Notes under the pieces: model-generated | Seen by the model: the letters and a program-made list of their open reading frames with translations, nothing else | The model's database searches: none | What the model was told of the DNA's origin: nothing | Position numbers and translations under genes: made by a program | Shown here: positions 34,701 through 44,384 of the stretch, in pieces | How positions within the stretch are numbered: the stretch's first letter is position 1 | Layout of the letters: every line of letters begins with the position of its first letter | Assembly (NCBI RefSeq): GCF_900142935.1 | Contig: NZ_FSRS01000001.1 | Location: 2,056,001-2,120,000 of the forward strand | DNA from: Rhodovulum sp. ES.010 | GTDB lineage: Bacteria > Pseudomonadota > Alphaproteobacteria > Rhodobacterales > Rhodobacteraceae | Direction: 5' to 3' | Length of the DNA stretch: 64,000 bases

Positions 34701-36119
34701 TTAGCGGTGCTGGGTGTCCAGCTTGTCGACGGTATCGAACTCGAACTTGATCTCTTTCCACGTCTCCATGGCGATCTTGAGTTCCGGCGAGTGCTTGGCG
34801 GCCTCGGTGAGGATCTCCTTGCCCTCCTTTTCGAGCTCGCGGCCCTCGTTGCGGGCCTGCACGCAGGCCTCCAACGCGACCCGGTTCGCCGCGGCGCCGG
34901 CCGCGTTGCCCCAGGGGTGGCCCAGCGTGCCTCCGCCGAATTGCAGCACCGAGTCGTTGCCGAAGATCGAGACCAGCGCCGGCATGTGCCACACATGGAT
35001 ACCGCCCGAGGCCACCGGGAACACGCCCGGCATCCCGCCCCAGTCCTGGTCGAAGAAGATCCCGCGCGAGCGGTCTTCCTTGACGTAGCGGTCGCGCATC
35101 AGGTCGATCCATCCCAGCGTCGCCTCGCGGTCGCCTTCCAGCTTGCCGACGACGGTGCCCGAATGCAGGTGGTCGCCGCCCAACAGGCGCAAGAGCTTGG
35201 TCAGGACGCGGAAGTTGATGCCGTGATTGGGGTTGCGGTCCATCACCGCGTGCATCGCGCGGTGGACGTGGAGAAGAAGGCCGTTGTCGCGGCACCACTT
35301 GGACAGCGAATTGTGCGCGGCCCAGCCCAAAGTCAGGTAGTCCGACATGATGATCGGCGTCCCCAGCTCCTTGGCGAACTCGGCGCGCTTGTACATCTCC
35401 TCGACGGTGGGCGCGGTCACGTTCATGTAGTGGCCCTTGCGCTCGCCGGTCTCGGCCTCGGCCTTGTCGATGGCCTCCTGGCAGAACAGGAAACGGTCGC
35501 GCCAGCGCATGAAGGGCTGCGAGTTGACGTTCTCGTCGTCCTTGGTGAAATCGAGCCCGCCCCGCAGGCATTCATAGACCGCCCGGCCGTAGTTCTTGGC
35601 CGAAAGCCCCAGCTTGGGCTTGATGGTGCAGCCCAGCAGCGGGCGGCCGTACTTGTCCATCTTGTCGCGCTCGACATTGATGCCGTGGGGCGGGCCAAAG
35701 CAGGACATCACGAACCACAGCGGGAAGCGCACGTCCTCCAGCCGCAGCGAGCGCACGGCCTTGAACCCGAACACGTTGCCGACGAGCGAGGTGAAGACGT
35801 TGACGACCGAGCCTTCCTCGAACAGGTCCATCGGGTAGGCGATGAAGGCGTAGAACGCCTCGTCCGAGCCGGGCACGTCCTCGATCGCGTAGGCGCGGCC
35901 CTTGTAGTAGTCGAGATCGGTCAGAAGGTCGGTCCAGACCGTCGTCCAGGTGCCGGTGGAGCTTTCGGCGGCGACGGCGGCGGCGGCCTCCTCGCGGTCG
36001 ATGCCCGGCTGCGGGATCACCTTGAACACGGCCAGGACGTCGCTGTCCTTCACCTTGTAGTCGGGTTCCCAGTAGGTGGACCGGTATTCCTTGACGCCGG
36101 CATCGTATGTCTTGGCCAT
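34701..36119 (-). CDS. cbbL: RuBisCO large subunit, form I (most like form IA)
   Basis: 472 residues. TIKPKLG (T165, K167, K169), [13 protein letters not shown] with carbamylated Lys193, Asp195 and Glu196, the VHRAMHAV histidine, [14 protein letters not shown] and SGGIHVWHM show a complete active site. Association with cbbQ and cbbO, and the start [17 protein letters not shown], point to a non-carboxysomal form IA enzyme. The usually strongly conserved MHDY-TGGFTANT segment reads [14 protein letters not shown] here. Divergent from cbbR. Confidence 0.96.
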   Translation of the reverse strand: MAKTYDAGVKEYRSTYWEPDYKVKDSDVLAVFKVIPQPGIDREEAAAAVAAESSTGTWTTVWTDLLTDLDYYKGRAYAIEDVPGSDEAFYAFIAYPMDLFEEGSVVNVFTSLVGNVFGFKAVRSLRLEDVRFPLWFVMSCFGPPHGINVERDKMDKYGRPLLGCTIKPKLGLSAKNYGRAVYECLRGGLDFTKDDENVNSQPFMRWRDRFLFCQEAIDKAEAETGERKGHYMNVTAPTVEEMYKRAEFAKELGTPIIMSDYLTLGWAAHNSLSKWCRDNGLLLHVHRAMHAVMDRNPNHGINFRVLTKLLRLLGGDHLHSGTVVGKLEGDREATLGWIDLMRDRYVKEDRSRGIFFDQDWGGMPGVFPVASGGIHVWHMPALVSIFGNDSVLQFGGGTLGHPWGNAAGAAANRVALEACVQARNEGRELEKEGKEILTEAAKHSPELKIAMETWKEIKFEFDTVDKLDTQHR

Positions 36120-36247
36120 GTCGCCTCCTCCGCGATTGATGCTGTCCCTCGCCCGATCCGAGTCGGGTCGGGCGCACTATGGCGCCTTGCACCACTATGC
36201 AAAACTGAATAGTTTTTATTCCTGAAATATACGATAGGTTATTATTT
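36120..36247. promoter_or_regulatory. cbbL-cbbR intergenic control region
   Basis: 128 bp, markedly AT-rich over 36196-36247 compared with the surrounding genes. It contains the small palindrome GAATA-GTTTT-TATTC (36207-36221), which fits the T-N11-A rule for LysR-type sites, followed by further TTATT/AATAT half-sites. It should hold CbbR binding sites and the promoters of both cbbL and cbbR. Confidence 0.65.
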
Positions 36248-37192
36248 ATGCCCGTCACGATCCGCCAGTTCCGCGTCTTCCAGGCCGTCGCCCGGCATCA
36301 GAGCTACACCGCGGCCGCCGAGGAGTTGAACCTGACCCAACCCGCGGTCTTCGCTCAGGTAAAGCAACTGGAAGAGCGGCTGGGGATGGCGCTGCTTGAA
36401 CGGGTGGGCAAGCGGATGTTTCTGACCGATGCGGGCCGCGTGGTGCTGGAGGGCGCGCGCGACACGCTGGAGGGGCTGGAGCGGATGAAGATGCGGCTGG
36501 CCGACATGCGGGGGCTGCGCGAAGGGCGGCTGAAGCTCGCCATCGTCTCGACCGCGCAGTATTTCATGCCGCGGCTTCTGGGCGATTTCTGCACCGCCAA
36601 TCCGGGGATCGAGGTGACGCTGACCGTCACCAACCGGCAGACCATGCTGGAGCGCCTCGCGGCAAACGAGGACGACCTCTGCGTTCTGGGCACGGTGCCC
36701 GACGGGCTCGACGTGGTCGCCACCGCGATCGCCAACAACCCGATCGTGGCCGTCGCCCGCTATGACCATCCGCTGGTGGGGCAGCGCGCCATAGCGCCCG
36801 AGCGGATCGCGCGGAAGCCCTTCATCCTGCGCGAACCCGGCTCGGGCACGCGACTGGCGGCCGAGCGGTTCTTCCGGGCCCGGGGGCTCAGCCTGCCGAT
36901 GCGGATGGAACTCGGCAGCAACGAGGCGATCAAGCAGGCCGTGATCGGGGGTCTGGGGATCGCGATGCTGTCGCGCGACACGCTCGCGCTGGAGGGGCAG
37001 ACCGGCGTTCTGAAGGTGCTGGACCTTTCCGGGTTTCCCTTGATGCGGCAATGGCAGGCGGCCTATCCGCGCGGCAAGCACCTCTCGGTAGCGGCGGAGG
37101 CGTTCCTCGATCATCTCGTAGCCCATGCCCGGGCGGCGGTCGAAGCCGGGCCGGAACTGCCGCCTGCCGTGCCCAAAGCGGCAGCGGGCTGA
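36248..37192 (+). CDS. cbbR: LysR-type activator CbbR
   Basis: 314 residues. The helix-turn-helix (about 5-62) reads FRVFQAVARHQSYTAAAEEL and LTQPAVFAQVKQLEERLG. A LysR substrate domain follows with EPGSGTRLAAERFF and MELGSNEAIKQAVIGGLGIA, matching CbbR. It is divergent from cbbLSQO and should activate it in response to Calvin-cycle metabolites. Its stop is six bases from the end of mipZ. Confidence 0.93.
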   Translation: MPVTIRQFRVFQAVARHQSYTAAAEELNLTQPAVFAQVKQLEERLGMALLERVGKRMFLTDAGRVVLEGARDTLEGLERMKMRLADMRGLREGRLKLAIVSTAQYFMPRLLGDFCTANPGIEVTLTVTNRQTMLERLAANEDDLCVLGTVPDGLDVVATAIANNPIVAVARYDHPLVGQRAIAPERIARKPFILREPGSGTRLAAERFFRARGLSLPMRMELGSNEAIKQAVIGGLGIAMLSRDTLALEGQTGVLKVLDLSGFPLMRQWQAAYPRGKHLSVAAEAFLDHLVAHARAAVEAGPELPPAVPKAAAG

Positions 37193-37198
37193 GCGGCG

Positions 37199-38008
37199 TC
37201 AGAAATTGATCGGAACGCCGGGCAGGTTCAGCTCGGCCATCAGGTCCCGCAATTCCTGCCGGGCGGCGATGTTCGAGATGTTCATCCCTGTCACGCCGAT
37301 ATCGCGCAGGTCCAGCAGCGTCAGCCCGTTCGGGAACAGTTCGCGAAAGATCACCCGTTCGGAGAACCCCGGCGCCACGCGGAACCCGATGCGGCGCGAC
37401 AGGTTTTCCAGCGCCTCGCCCATCTTGCGCTTGTTGTGCATCTGCTGGGCGCCCAGCCGGTTGCGCAGCACGACCCAGTCGATCGGCTTCAGCCCCGCCT
37501 GCGCCCGCATCTGCCGGGCGTTCCAGACCATTTCGGAATAGACCGACGGGCCGAGGATCTTGCCCGTCGCCCCGTCATGGCGCGCCAGCAGATCGAAATC
37601 GATGAAACTGTCATTGAGCGGCGTGATCAGCGTGTCGGCCAGCGTGTGCGCGACCTGGCTGAGACGGGTATGCGACCCGGGACAGTCGACCAGGATGAAA
37701 TCCTTGTCCCGCTCCAGCTCGGCCATAGCGGTCGACAGCCGCCGGTCATGGATGTTCTCGCCCGGCTCCAGATCGTCGGGCGACACGTCGGGCAGTTCGC
37801 GATAGTCGGGCAGCGGCAGGTCCACATCCGAGCGGTCCACATAGGCGCGCCGGTTGGCCATGTAGCGCCCGAAACTCTGCTGCCGCAGGTCGAGATCGAT
37901 CGCGCCGACGCTGTGGCCCATCCGCGCCAGCGCCGTGGCGACATGCATGGAGACGGTCGATTTACCCGCCCCGCCCTTCTCGTTGCCGACGACAATGATA
38001 TGCGCCAC
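37199..38008 (-). CDS. mipZ: ParA-like division-plane regulator MipZ
   Basis: 269 residues from a GTG at 38008 (AHIIVVGNE). Deviant Walker A KGGAGKST at 11-18, DLDLRQQSFGRYM for switch I, and DFILVDCPGS for Walker B with the DCPG typical of MipZ. MipZ forms a gradient from the chromosome origin and inhibits FtsZ assembly in alphaproteobacteria. An open frame upstream of 38008 is not needed by the family alignment. Confidence 0.92.
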   Translation of the reverse strand: MAHIIVVGNEKGGAGKSTVSMHVATALARMGHSVGAIDLDLRQQSFGRYMANRRAYVDRSDVDLPLPDYRELPDVSPDDLEPGENIHDRRLSTAMAELERDKDFILVDCPGSHTRLSQVAHTLADTLITPLNDSFIDFDLLARHDGATGKILGPSVYSEMVWNARQMRAQAGLKPIDWVVLRNRLGAQQMHNKRKMGEALENLSRRIGFRVAPGFSERVIFRELFPNGLTLLDLRDIGVTGMNISNIAARQELRDLMAELNLPGVPINF

Positions 38009-38123
38009 GTTCCGCCCTCGTGCTTCCGGCCCGGCCCCGTCTGCCGGCACCCGATGCTGTATATTTGCTGACCGGAACGATGAAAAGCGCCCGTTGACCG
38101 CTGGGCGCAGGACCCAAAACGCG

Positions 38124-38147
38124 GAACGCCGCCCGGGGGCGGCGTTC
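38124..38147 (-). terminator. Probable terminator downstream of rpmE
   Basis: Perfect 10-bp stem GAACGCCGCC (38124-38133) and GGCGGCGTTC (38138-38147) with a 4-base loop. On the minus strand it is followed after CC by GCGTTTTG. It closes the ffh-to-rpmE cluster before mipZ. Confidence 0.75.
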
Positions 38148-38171
38148 TTTCGTCTTGTCAGGCGGCGGCGC

Positions 38172-38393
38172 TCAGAAGCCGAGGCCCTCGTATTTCTTCT
38201 TGAACTTCGACACGCGGCCGCCGGAGTCCATCAGGCGCGACGAGCCGCCGGTCCAGGCCGGGTGCACCGATGGGTCGATGTCGAGCGACAGCGTGTCGCC
38301 CTCGGCCCCGTAGCAGGACTTCATCTGAACGACGGTGCCGTCGGTCAGCTTGACGTCGATCAGGTGATAGTCGGGGTGGATGTCTTTTTTCAT
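38172..38393 (-). CDS. rpmE: 50S ribosomal protein L31
   Basis: 73 residues beginning [20 protein letters not shown], with [18 protein letters not shown] matching L31. Only one cysteine is present (C27 or near), so it is the zinc-independent form. It is 11 bp after rplS at the end of the ribosomal cluster. Confidence 0.95.
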   Translation of the reverse strand: MKKDIHPDYHLIDVKLTDGTVVQMKSCYGAEGDTLSLDIDPSVHPAWTGGSSRLMDSGGRVSKFKKKYEGLGF

Positions 38394-38404
38394 CGGTCCG
38401 CTCC

Positions 38405-38788
38405 TTACGCCTGCGCGCCGGCCTTGGGCTTGTAATGGGTATCCTCGGCGATCCGGGCGGACTTGCCGCGGCGCGACCGCAGGTAGTTGAGCTTCGCGCG
38501 GCGCACACGGCCGCGGCGCACCACCTCGATATGCTCGACATTCGTCGAGTAGAGCGGGAACACCCGTTCCACGCCCTCGCCGAACGAGATCTTGCGGACG
38601 GTGAAGCTGCCGGCGATGCCCTCGCCGTTCTTGCGGCTGATGCAGACGCCCTCGAAGTTCTGCACGCGGGTGCGGGTTCCTTCCGTCACCTTGTAGCCCA
38701 CGCGGACGGTGTCGCCCGGCTTGAAATCCGGGATCTTCTTGCCGAGCTCGGCGATCTGCTCGGCCTCCAGTTGCGCGATCAGGTCCAT
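38405..38788 (-). CDS. rplS: 50S ribosomal protein L19
   Basis: 127 residues. [48 protein letters not shown] and [22 protein letters not shown] are L19 blocks. It lies between trmD and rpmE in the standard order. Confidence 0.97.
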   Translation of the reverse strand: MDLIAQLEAEQIAELGKKIPDFKPGDTVRVGYKVTEGTRTRVQNFEGVCISRKNGEGIAGSFTVRKISFGEGVERVFPLYSTNVEHIEVVRRGRVRRAKLNYLRSRRGKSARIAEDTHYKPKAGAQA

Positions 38789-38839
38789 CGCGGTTCTCCA
38801 TCTCTGCTCGCGGTTCGTCCCGCGAAGGTGGTGCGGCCC

Positions 38840-39670
38840 TCAGAGCTCTCGGTCTCCGTCCGGGTCCCTACCATGCGCTGCACAGTAAGCCCGCCAGAGG
38901 TCAGGGCGGCGTTCCTTTGTCAGCCTCTCGGCCTCGGCCCTCCGCCAGTCGGCGATCTTCGCGTGATGGCCCGACAGGAGAATGTCGGGGATCGCGCGGC
39001 CTTTCCAGACGGCGGGCCGTGTGTACTGGGGATGTTCAAGCAGGCCCTCGGAAAAGGATTCCTCCTCGGTGGATGCCTGATTCCCGAGTACGCGGGGTAT
39101 AAGGCGGACGCTTGCGTCGATCAAGGCCTGAGCGGCGATCTCGCCCCCCGTCAGGACGAAATCGCCCAGCGATACCTCCTCGACGGCGTAGTCTTCGATC
39201 ACGCGCTGGTCGAGCCCCTCGAACCGGCCGCAGATCAGGGTAAGGCCCTCGGCCTGCGCGAAACGGCGGGCCATCGCTTGCGTGAAGGGCTTGCCGCGCG
39301 GCGAGAGGTAGACGATCGGCCAGCGGGTGCGGTCAGGCGGCGTTCCGATGGCGGCCTGGTCGAGCGCGGCGCCCATAACGTCGGGGCGCAGCACCATGCC
39401 GGCGCCACCGCCCGCGGGCGTATCGTCCACGTTCTTGTGCCGCCCCTCGCCGAAGGGACGCAGATCGATCGTCTCCAGCGCCCAGAGCCCTTGGTCCAGC
39501 GCCCTGCCCGTCAGCGACAGGCCCAGCACCCCTGGAAACGCCTCGGGAAACAGGGTGACGATGCGCGCGGTCCAGGTGCCCTTCAGCCGCGGCCGTTCGT
39601 CTATCAGGTCGCGCGGCTGCAGGCTTGCCGAGATCGAGAGCCGCCCATGGGATTTCGGTTTCTCCGTCAT
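38840..39670 (-). CDS. trmD: tRNA (guanosine(37)-N1)-methyltransferase TrmD
   Basis: 276 residues. The SPOUT knot motifs [26 protein letters not shown] and [12 protein letters not shown] are intact, and [20 protein letters not shown] is the usual N-terminal block. The protein has about 30 extra N-terminal residues ([20 protein letters not shown]), common in Rhodobacterales. It methylates G37 of tRNAs to prevent frameshifting. Confidence 0.96.
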   Translation of the reverse strand: MTEKPKSHGRLSISASLQPRDLIDERPRLKGTWTARIVTLFPEAFPGVLGLSLTGRALDQGLWALETIDLRPFGEGRHKNVDDTPAGGGAGMVLRPDVMGAALDQAAIGTPPDRTRWPIVYLSPRGKPFTQAMARRFAQAEGLTLICGRFEGLDQRVIEDYAVEEVSLGDFVLTGGEIAAQALIDASVRLIPRVLGNQASTEEESFSEGLLEHPQYTRPAVWKGRAIPDILLSGHHAKIADWRRAEAERLTKERRPDLWRAYCAAHGRDPDGDREL

Positions 39671-39708
39671 GGGCGGTCTCTAGCCGGAAACGGCCCGGCG
39701 CGGAAGCC

Positions 39709-40062
39709 TCAGCGCTGGCGCGCCGCGACCGCCACGCCGGCGAGCCCCGCAGCCGAGATCGCCACCGACAGCCAGGCCGGAAGCGGCAACAGCGGACCGC
39801 CCAGCAGGTAGGCCGGACCGTAGCCAACGAGGTAGACGAGGTTCACCCAGATCAGCTGGTTCAGAACCACCATGGGCAGCGCCTGGCCCAGCGTCTTGCC
39901 CTGGGCCGCGCGATTGGCCTGCGCTTCGGGATTCAGGACGTTCGCGGCCGTGGCCAGCGCCGCGATCACGACGACGACCCAGAAGGGCTGCTGCGCGGCG
40001 CCGGCGACAAGCGCCCCGGCCATCAGGATCGCGGTGGAGATTTGCAGGAGCGAATTCGGCAT
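39709..40062 (-). CDS. Small hydrophobic membrane protein of unknown function
   Basis: 117 residues with four likely membrane segments (about 5-21, 26-42, 63-85, 92-113). A polar loop, NPEAQANRAAQGKTLGQAL, separates the second and third. I do not recognise a family. It sits inside the rimM-trmD interval on the same strand and is probably co-transcribed with them; inner-membrane location is the only firm statement. Confidence 0.7.
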   Translation of the reverse strand: MPNSLLQISTAILMAGALVAGAAQQPFWVVVVIAALATAANVLNPEAQANRAAQGKTLGQALPMVVLNQLIWVNLVYLVGYGPAYLLGGPLLPLPAWLSVAISAAGLAGVAVAARQR

Positions 40063-40092
40063 GTCTGTCCTCTGAGGGATGATGACGCAGGT

Positions 40093-40602
40093 CTAGGGAA
40101 ACAGCCCGTCGGGCGGGTCCGCAATGAGTCGGCCGGCCGCAAGATCGACGGTCGGCACGCAGGTCTCGGTGAAAGGCAGAAGCACGGTGGATTTCAGGCC
40201 CGGCCCGTGAACTTCCAGAAGGTCGCCCGCCCCGTGATCGTGCACGGCGCGGACGCGGCCGAGAACCTGGCCGCCGGTATCAACCACCGCCAGCCCGATC
40301 AGGTCGGCGTGGTAGAATTCGTCCTCGGCCAGGTCGGGCAGCTTCGCCCGCGGGGCGTAAAGCCGGGTACCGCGCAACGCGTCGGCCGCCTCCTTCGAGG
40401 TCACGCCGGACAGGCGCGCGGCAAAGCCACCCTTGACCGGGCGGCCCAGCGTCACCTCGAACCGGCGGCCACCATCTTCGGTGCTCAGCGGGCCATACCC
40501 GGCGATGGCCGTGGGCTCGGCACAGAAGCTCTTCAGGCGCACCTCGCCGCGGACCCCGAAGGACCCGGCGATCGCACCCACGCAGACCCGCGCCTCGCTC
40601 AT
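40093..40602 (-). CDS. rimM: 16S rRNA processing protein RimM
   Basis: 169 residues from ATG 40602 ([20 protein letters not shown]). The N-terminal RimM domain and C-terminal PRC-barrel ([42 protein letters not shown]) are clear. It assists 30S head assembly with S19. A longer frame upstream adds 14 residues with no support. Confidence 0.95.
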   Translation of the reverse strand: MSEARVCVGAIAGSFGVRGEVRLKSFCAEPTAIAGYGPLSTEDGGRRFEVTLGRPVKGGFAARLSGVTSKEAADALRGTRLYAPRAKLPDLAEDEFYHADLIGLAVVDTGGQVLGRVRAVHDHGAGDLLEVHGPGLKSTVLLPFTETCVPTVDLAAGRLIADPPDGLFP

Positions 40603-40609
40603 CCCCGCC

Positions 40610-40753
40610 TCATCGCTTCGCCCCGATGCACAGCCCCCGCGCATCCACCTGTCCGCCGGCGTCCAGGCAGCGCCCGGACTGGATCGACCGTTCGAGCGTC
40701 ATGCCCAGCCAGACGCCGCCGAAGAGGAACAGGATCGCGAAGAGCCGCAGCAT
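40610..40753 (-). CDS. 47-residue membrane protein in the rpsP-rimM interval
   Basis: [20 protein letters not shown] starts a 47-residue protein with one membrane segment (about 3-19) and two cysteines in [20 protein letters not shown], suggesting a small periplasmic disulfide loop. It fits exactly between rpsP and rimM on the same strand, with its stop 7 bases from the rimM start. I recall similar small genes at this place in related bacteria, but assign no function. Confidence 0.65.
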   Translation of the reverse strand: MLRLFAILFLFGGVWLGMTLERSIQSGRCLDAGGQVDARGLCIGAKR

Positions 40754-40765
40754 TGCGCGCGCCGA

Positions 40766-41140
40766 TTACTCGGCCTGGGCCTCTTCCGCCGGGGCCTCGG
40801 CCTCGGCGGCCTTCGCGGCCCGCTCCTCGGCGCGTTCCTTGGCCTTCGCGCCCGGTTCGGCCTTCTTGGGGTTGTTGCGCTGCTTCTTGTCCAGAACGCC
40901 GGCAGCCTCGAGCATGCGCGACACGCGGTCGGTGGGCTTGGCGCCCTGGCCGATCCAGTGGGTCACCCGCTCCATGTTCATCTTGACGCGATCCTCGCTG
41001 TCCTTGGGCAGAAGCGGGTTGTAGGTGCCCAGCTTCTCGATGAAGCGGCCGTCGCGGGGCATGCGGCTGTCGGCCACCACGATGCTGTAATGGGGCCGCT
41101 TCTTGGAGCCGCCGCGGGCGAGACGAAGTTTCAGTGCCAT
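40766..41140 (-). CDS. rpsP: 30S ribosomal protein S16
   Basis: 124 residues beginning [32 protein letters not shown] and [21 protein letters not shown] are S16 blocks. The last 40 residues are an Ala/Glu/Lys-rich tail ([20 protein letters not shown]), an extension frequent in alphaproteobacteria. Confidence 0.97.
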   Translation of the reverse strand: MALKLRLARGGSKKRPHYSIVVADSRMPRDGRFIEKLGTYNPLLPKDSEDRVKMNMERVTHWIGQGAKPTDRVSRMLEAAGVLDKKQRNNPKKAEPGAKAKERAEERAAKAAEAEAPAEEAQAE

Positions 41141-41178
41141 GTCAGTTTCTCCTGTTCGTTGGCGTGTCGGCAATATGC

Positions 41179-41475
41179 CTATTGCTGGTGTTTCCGGTGA
41201 TGCTGGATCACTTCCTGGATGATGAAGGCCAGGAATTTCTTGGCGAATTCCGGGTCGAGATCGGCCTCGGAGGCGAGGGTCTCGAGCCGGGCGATCTGGC
41301 GCTCCTCGCGCGCGGGGTCCGAGGGCGGCAGGCCGTGCATGGCCTTCAGCCGGCCCACGGCCTGGGTGTGCTTGAACCGCTCGCCCAGCGTATAGACGAG
41401 GATCGCGTCCAGCCGGTCGATGCTGTCGCGGTGCTCCCTGAGCAGGTCCGCGGCGCGTTGGGCGTCGTCAGTCAA
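41179..41475 (-). CDS. Chorismate mutase, AroQ type
   Basis: 98 residues from a TTG at 41475, which has AAAGGAG seven bases upstream. The single helical AroQ domain shows [33 protein letters not shown] and the C-terminal [13 protein letters not shown]. It converts chorismate to prephenate for Phe and Tyr. It overlaps the end of the acetyltransferase gene by eight bases and precedes rpsP. Confidence 0.88.
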   Translation of the reverse strand: MTDDAQRAADLLREHRDSIDRLDAILVYTLGERFKHTQAVGRLKAMHGLPPSDPAREERQIARLETLASEADLDPEFAKKFLAFIIQEVIQHHRKHQQ

Positions 41476-42073
41476 GGGGCACTCCTTTGCTCTTGAAAAG
41501 CGGATCGGAATAGCATCGGATTTCCATCTGAATTCCATCGGACAATTGGCCCGATTTCAGCCGCGCAGGCGACGGGTGGCGATAGACCACGTCGTGGCTG
41601 TCGATGGTCTCGGCGGCGGCGTCCAGTTCGGCGCCCAGGCGTTCGCACAGCCGTACCGAGGACAGGTTCTTGGGGTCGACATAGGTGACCGCCGTCTGCC
41701 AGCCGAGTTCGTCGTAGCACCAGCCGCGCACCGCATGCACCGCCTCCAGCGCGATGCCGCGCCCCTCGACGCGGGGCCAGATCACCCAGGCGATCTCGCG
41801 TTCCGGCCAGCCCTTGGGATACCAGCCGCCCGCCATGCCCAGCGTCGCATCGGTCTCGCGGTCGTGGATCATCCACATGCCGAAGCCGTGGATCTGCCAG
41901 TGCCCGATCTCGGCGGCATAAAGCATCCAGCTTTCGTATTCGGACAGCGGCCCGCCCATGAAGCGCGCGCGGTAGCTGGTGAAGGTCGCCTCGAAATTCG
42001 GGTAGTCCTCGGGCGCCGGGCCGCACAGGACCAGCCGCTCGGTCTCCAGCACGGGGATCGCGGTATGGGCCAT
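41468..42073 (-). CDS. GNAT-family N-acetyltransferase (RimJ/RimL-like), second of a pair
   Basis: 201 residues. ETERLVLCGPAPEDY opens a RimJ-type fold, with IAWVIWPRVEGRGIALEAVH as the acetyl-CoA binding strand and helix, and NLSSVRLCERLGAEL near the end. The last 30 residues extend beyond the domain. Its ATG overlaps the stop of the preceding acetyltransferase and the two are related, so they probably arose by duplication. Substrate unknown. Confidence 0.85.
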   Translation of the reverse strand: MAHTAIPVLETERLVLCGPAPEDYPNFEATFTSYRARFMGGPLSEYESWMLYAAEIGHWQIHGFGMWMIHDRETDATLGMAGGWYPKGWPEREIAWVIWPRVEGRGIALEAVHAVRGWCYDELGWQTAVTYVDPKNLSSVRLCERLGAELDAAAETIDSHDVVYRHPSPARLKSGQLSDGIQMEIRCYSDPLFKSKGVPLD

Positions 42074-42630
42074 CAGCGCACCGCCTCCGGGCCGGGGTGG
42101 CGGTAGACGAGGCAGGGCTCGTCGAAGGGGTGCGGCACGGCGGGGTCGATCTCGCAGCCCAGCCGCCCGGCCAGCGCGCGGGACCGCGCGTTGTCGGGAT
42201 GGATGTAGCTGATCGCCGTGGTCCAGCCGAGCACGCGATAGGCGTGGTCGCGACAGGCCAGCGCGGCCTCGCGGGCGAGCCCCTGCCCCTCGGCGCCGCC
42301 GTAGAGAATCCAGCCGATCTCGGGTTCGGCCCAGCCTTCGGGGAAATGCGGCCCGATCGTGCCGATCGCTGCGTCCGACCCCCGCCGGGTGACCGTGAAC
42401 ATGCCGAAGCCGCGCATCGCCCAATGGCCCCAGCGCGCCGCAAACCCGCGCCAGGCCTCGCGCCGCGACCACGGACCGCCGACGAAACGCGCCCGGTCGG
42501 ACGTGGCGAAGGCGGCGTGCGCCTCCCAGTCCTCGGGCCGCGGGCCGCGCAGGACCAGCCGCTCGGTTTCCAGAACGGGGAACGCGATCTCGAGGGTCGT
42601 CGGATCGGCTATGCGGGCCGCGTCGGTCAC
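42073..42630 (-). CDS. GNAT-family N-acetyltransferase (RimJ/RimL-like), first of a pair
   Basis: 185 residues. LETERLVLRGPRPEDWEAHA, GWILYGGAEGQGLAREAALA and NARSRALAGRLGCEIDP mark the RimJ-type acetyltransferase fold. The start overlaps the end of ffh by four bases, so it is co-translated with ffh. Ribosomal-protein N-terminal acetylation is possible by context, but unproven. Confidence 0.85.
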   Translation of the reverse strand: MTDAARIADPTTLEIAFPVLETERLVLRGPRPEDWEAHAAFATSDRARFVGGPWSRREAWRGFAARWGHWAMRGFGMFTVTRRGSDAAIGTIGPHFPEGWAEPEIGWILYGGAEGQGLAREAALACRDHAYRVLGWTTAISYIHPDNARSRALAGRLGCEIDPAVPHPFDEPCLVYRHPGPEAVR

Positions 42631-44135
42631 TTCTTCTTGCCGAGCCCGCCCATGCCGCCAAGACCCGGCGGCAGGTCCATGCCGCCGCCCATGCCGGGCG
42701 GCATGCCGCCGCCGGGCATGCCCATCTTGCGCGCGGCATCCTCCAGCGCCTTCTGGTCCATGTTGCCCATGTCGGGCATGCCGCCCTTGCCGAACATGCC
42801 GCCCATCGCCTTTTTCAGCATGGCGCGGCCGCCCTTCTTGCCGAGCTTCTTCATCATGTCCGACATCTGCCGGTGCATCTTGAGCAGCTTGTTGAGTTCC
42901 GGCACCTCCAGCCCGGCCCCCTTGGCGATGCGCTTCTTGCGGCTGGCCTGGAGGATCTGCGGGTTGGCGCGTTCCTTCTTGGTCATCGAGTTGATGAGCG
43001 CGATCTGGCGGCGCAGGACGGAATCGTCGAAGCCCGCATCCTCCATCTGCTTGGACATCTTGCCCATGCCGGGCATCATGCCCATGATGCCTTCCATGCC
43101 GCCCATCTTGAGCATCTGTTCCAGCTGCATCTTCAGGTCGTTCATGTTGAACTGACCCTTCTGGAAGCGCTTCATCATGCGCTCGGCCTGTTCGGCCTCG
43201 ATGGTCTGCTGGGCCTTTTCCACCAGCGAAACGATGTCGCCCATGCCGAGGATGCGGTTCGCGATCCGCTCGGGATGGAACTCCTCCATCGCGTCGAGCT
43301 TTTCGCCCAGGCCGACATACTTGATCGGCTTGCCGGTGACCGCGCGCATCGACAGCGCCGCACCGCCCCGGCCGTCGCCGTCCATCCGGGTGAGGATCAC
43401 GCCCGAGATGCCGATCCGGTCGTCGAAATTCTCGGCCGTGTGCACCGCGTCCTGGCCGGTCAGCCCGTCGACCACCAGCAGCGTCTCGCGCGGGTTGGCG
43501 ACGTCGCGCACCGCCTCGACCTCGGCCATCAGCTCTTCGTCGATGGAAAGCCGGCCGGCGGTGTCCAGCATGTAGACGTCATAGCCGCCCATCGCCGCCT
43601 GCTGCTTGGCGCGCCTGGCGATGTCGACGGGCTTCTGCCCCGGCACGATGGGGAGGGTGTCCACCTCGATCTGGCGGCCGAGGATGGCGAGCTGTTCCAT
43701 CGCCGCGGGCCGGTTGACGTCCAGCGAGGCCATGAGCACCCGCTTGCCGTTCACGTCCTTCAGCCGTTTGGCGAGTTTCGCGGTGGTCGTCGTCTTGCCG
43801 CCGCCCTGCAGGCCCACCATCAGGATCGGCGCGGGCGGGTTGTCGATCTTCAGCGCGCCGGGCTCGCCGTCGCCGGTCAGCACGTTGACCAGTTCGTCAT
43901 GGACGATCTTGACGACCTGCTGGCCCGGCGTGACCGATTTCGTCACCTCCTGCCCGGTCGCCTTTTCCTGCACCGACTTGACGAAGCTGCGCGCGACGGG
44001 GAGCGAGACGTCCGCCTCCAGGAGTGCCACGCGCACCTCGCGCAGCGCGGTCTTGACGTCGTCCTCGCTCAGCGCCCCCTGCTTGGTCAGCCGGTCGAAG
44101 ACGCCGGACAGGCGATCTGAAAGACTTTCGAACAT
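42627..44135 (-). CDS. ffh: Signal recognition particle protein Ffh
   Basis: 502 residues from ATG 44135 (MFESLSDRLSGVFDRL). The NG domain shows the P-loop GLQGGGKTT (108-116), DTAGRLSIDEELM, and TRMDGDGRGGAALS. The Met-rich M domain (about 325-450) binds 4.5S RNA. The tail after about 455 is Gly/Met/Pro-rich (GMPGGGMPPGMGGG), as in related bacteria. It targets membrane proteins co-translationally with FtsY. First gene of the ffh-rpsP-rimM-trmD-rplS-rpmE cluster. Confidence 0.97.
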   Translation of the reverse strand: MFESLSDRLSGVFDRLTKQGALSEDDVKTALREVRVALLEADVSLPVARSFVKSVQEKATGQEVTKSVTPGQQVVKIVHDELVNVLTGDGEPGALKIDNPPAPILMVGLQGGGKTTTTAKLAKRLKDVNGKRVLMASLDVNRPAAMEQLAILGRQIEVDTLPIVPGQKPVDIARRAKQQAAMGGYDVYMLDTAGRLSIDEELMAEVEAVRDVANPRETLLVVDGLTGQDAVHTAENFDDRIGISGVILTRMDGDGRGGAALSMRAVTGKPIKYVGLGEKLDAMEEFHPERIANRILGMGDIVSLVEKAQQTIEAEQAERMMKRFQKGQFNMNDLKMQLEQMLKMGGMEGIMGMMPGMGKMSKQMEDAGFDDSVLRRQIALINSMTKKERANPQILQASRKKRIAKGAGLEVPELNKLLKMHRQMSDMMKKLGKKGGRAMLKKAMGGMFGKGGMPDMGNMDQKALEDAARKMGMPGGGMPPGMGGGMDLPPGLGGMGGLGKKK

Positions 44136-44196
44136 GGGCGCTGCCCTCCGTCGACCGTTGCACCTGCCCCCGAATGTGGGTGGGGACGCCTGATTT

Positions 44197-44251
44197 GTCA
44201 GCGCCAAAGGCGCCAAACGCGTTTCGCCCCCGTGGGCGAAACCTCGCTGAC
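44197..44251. other. Compound hairpin between azoR and ffh
   Basis: A perfect 9-bp stem GTTTCGCCC/GGGCGAAAC (44221-44229, 44234-44242) is enclosed by outer arms GTCAGCG (44197-44203) and CGCTGAC (44245-44251). A further CCCGGG...CCCGGG repeat follows near 44265-44281. It lies in a 250-bp gap on the leader side of ffh. It may be a terminator for azoR or a leader structure. It does not match the SRP RNA consensus. Confidence 0.55.
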
Positions 44252-44384
44252 GGGGGGCGATCCCGGGTCTGACCCCGGGACCGGAAGGCGCGGGACCGTT
44301 CCGGATATCGGCGCGGCTTAAGCCACGGATGGGCGCAGGAGTCAAGCGTGCCCGCACGACCGGCGGACGGGCACGCGCCGGAGG

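Noticed and set aside
44136..44384. Possible 4.5S SRP RNA next to ffh
   Set aside because: The hairpins there lack the conserved GGTCAGG...GGAAGGAAGCAGCC-type SRP core.
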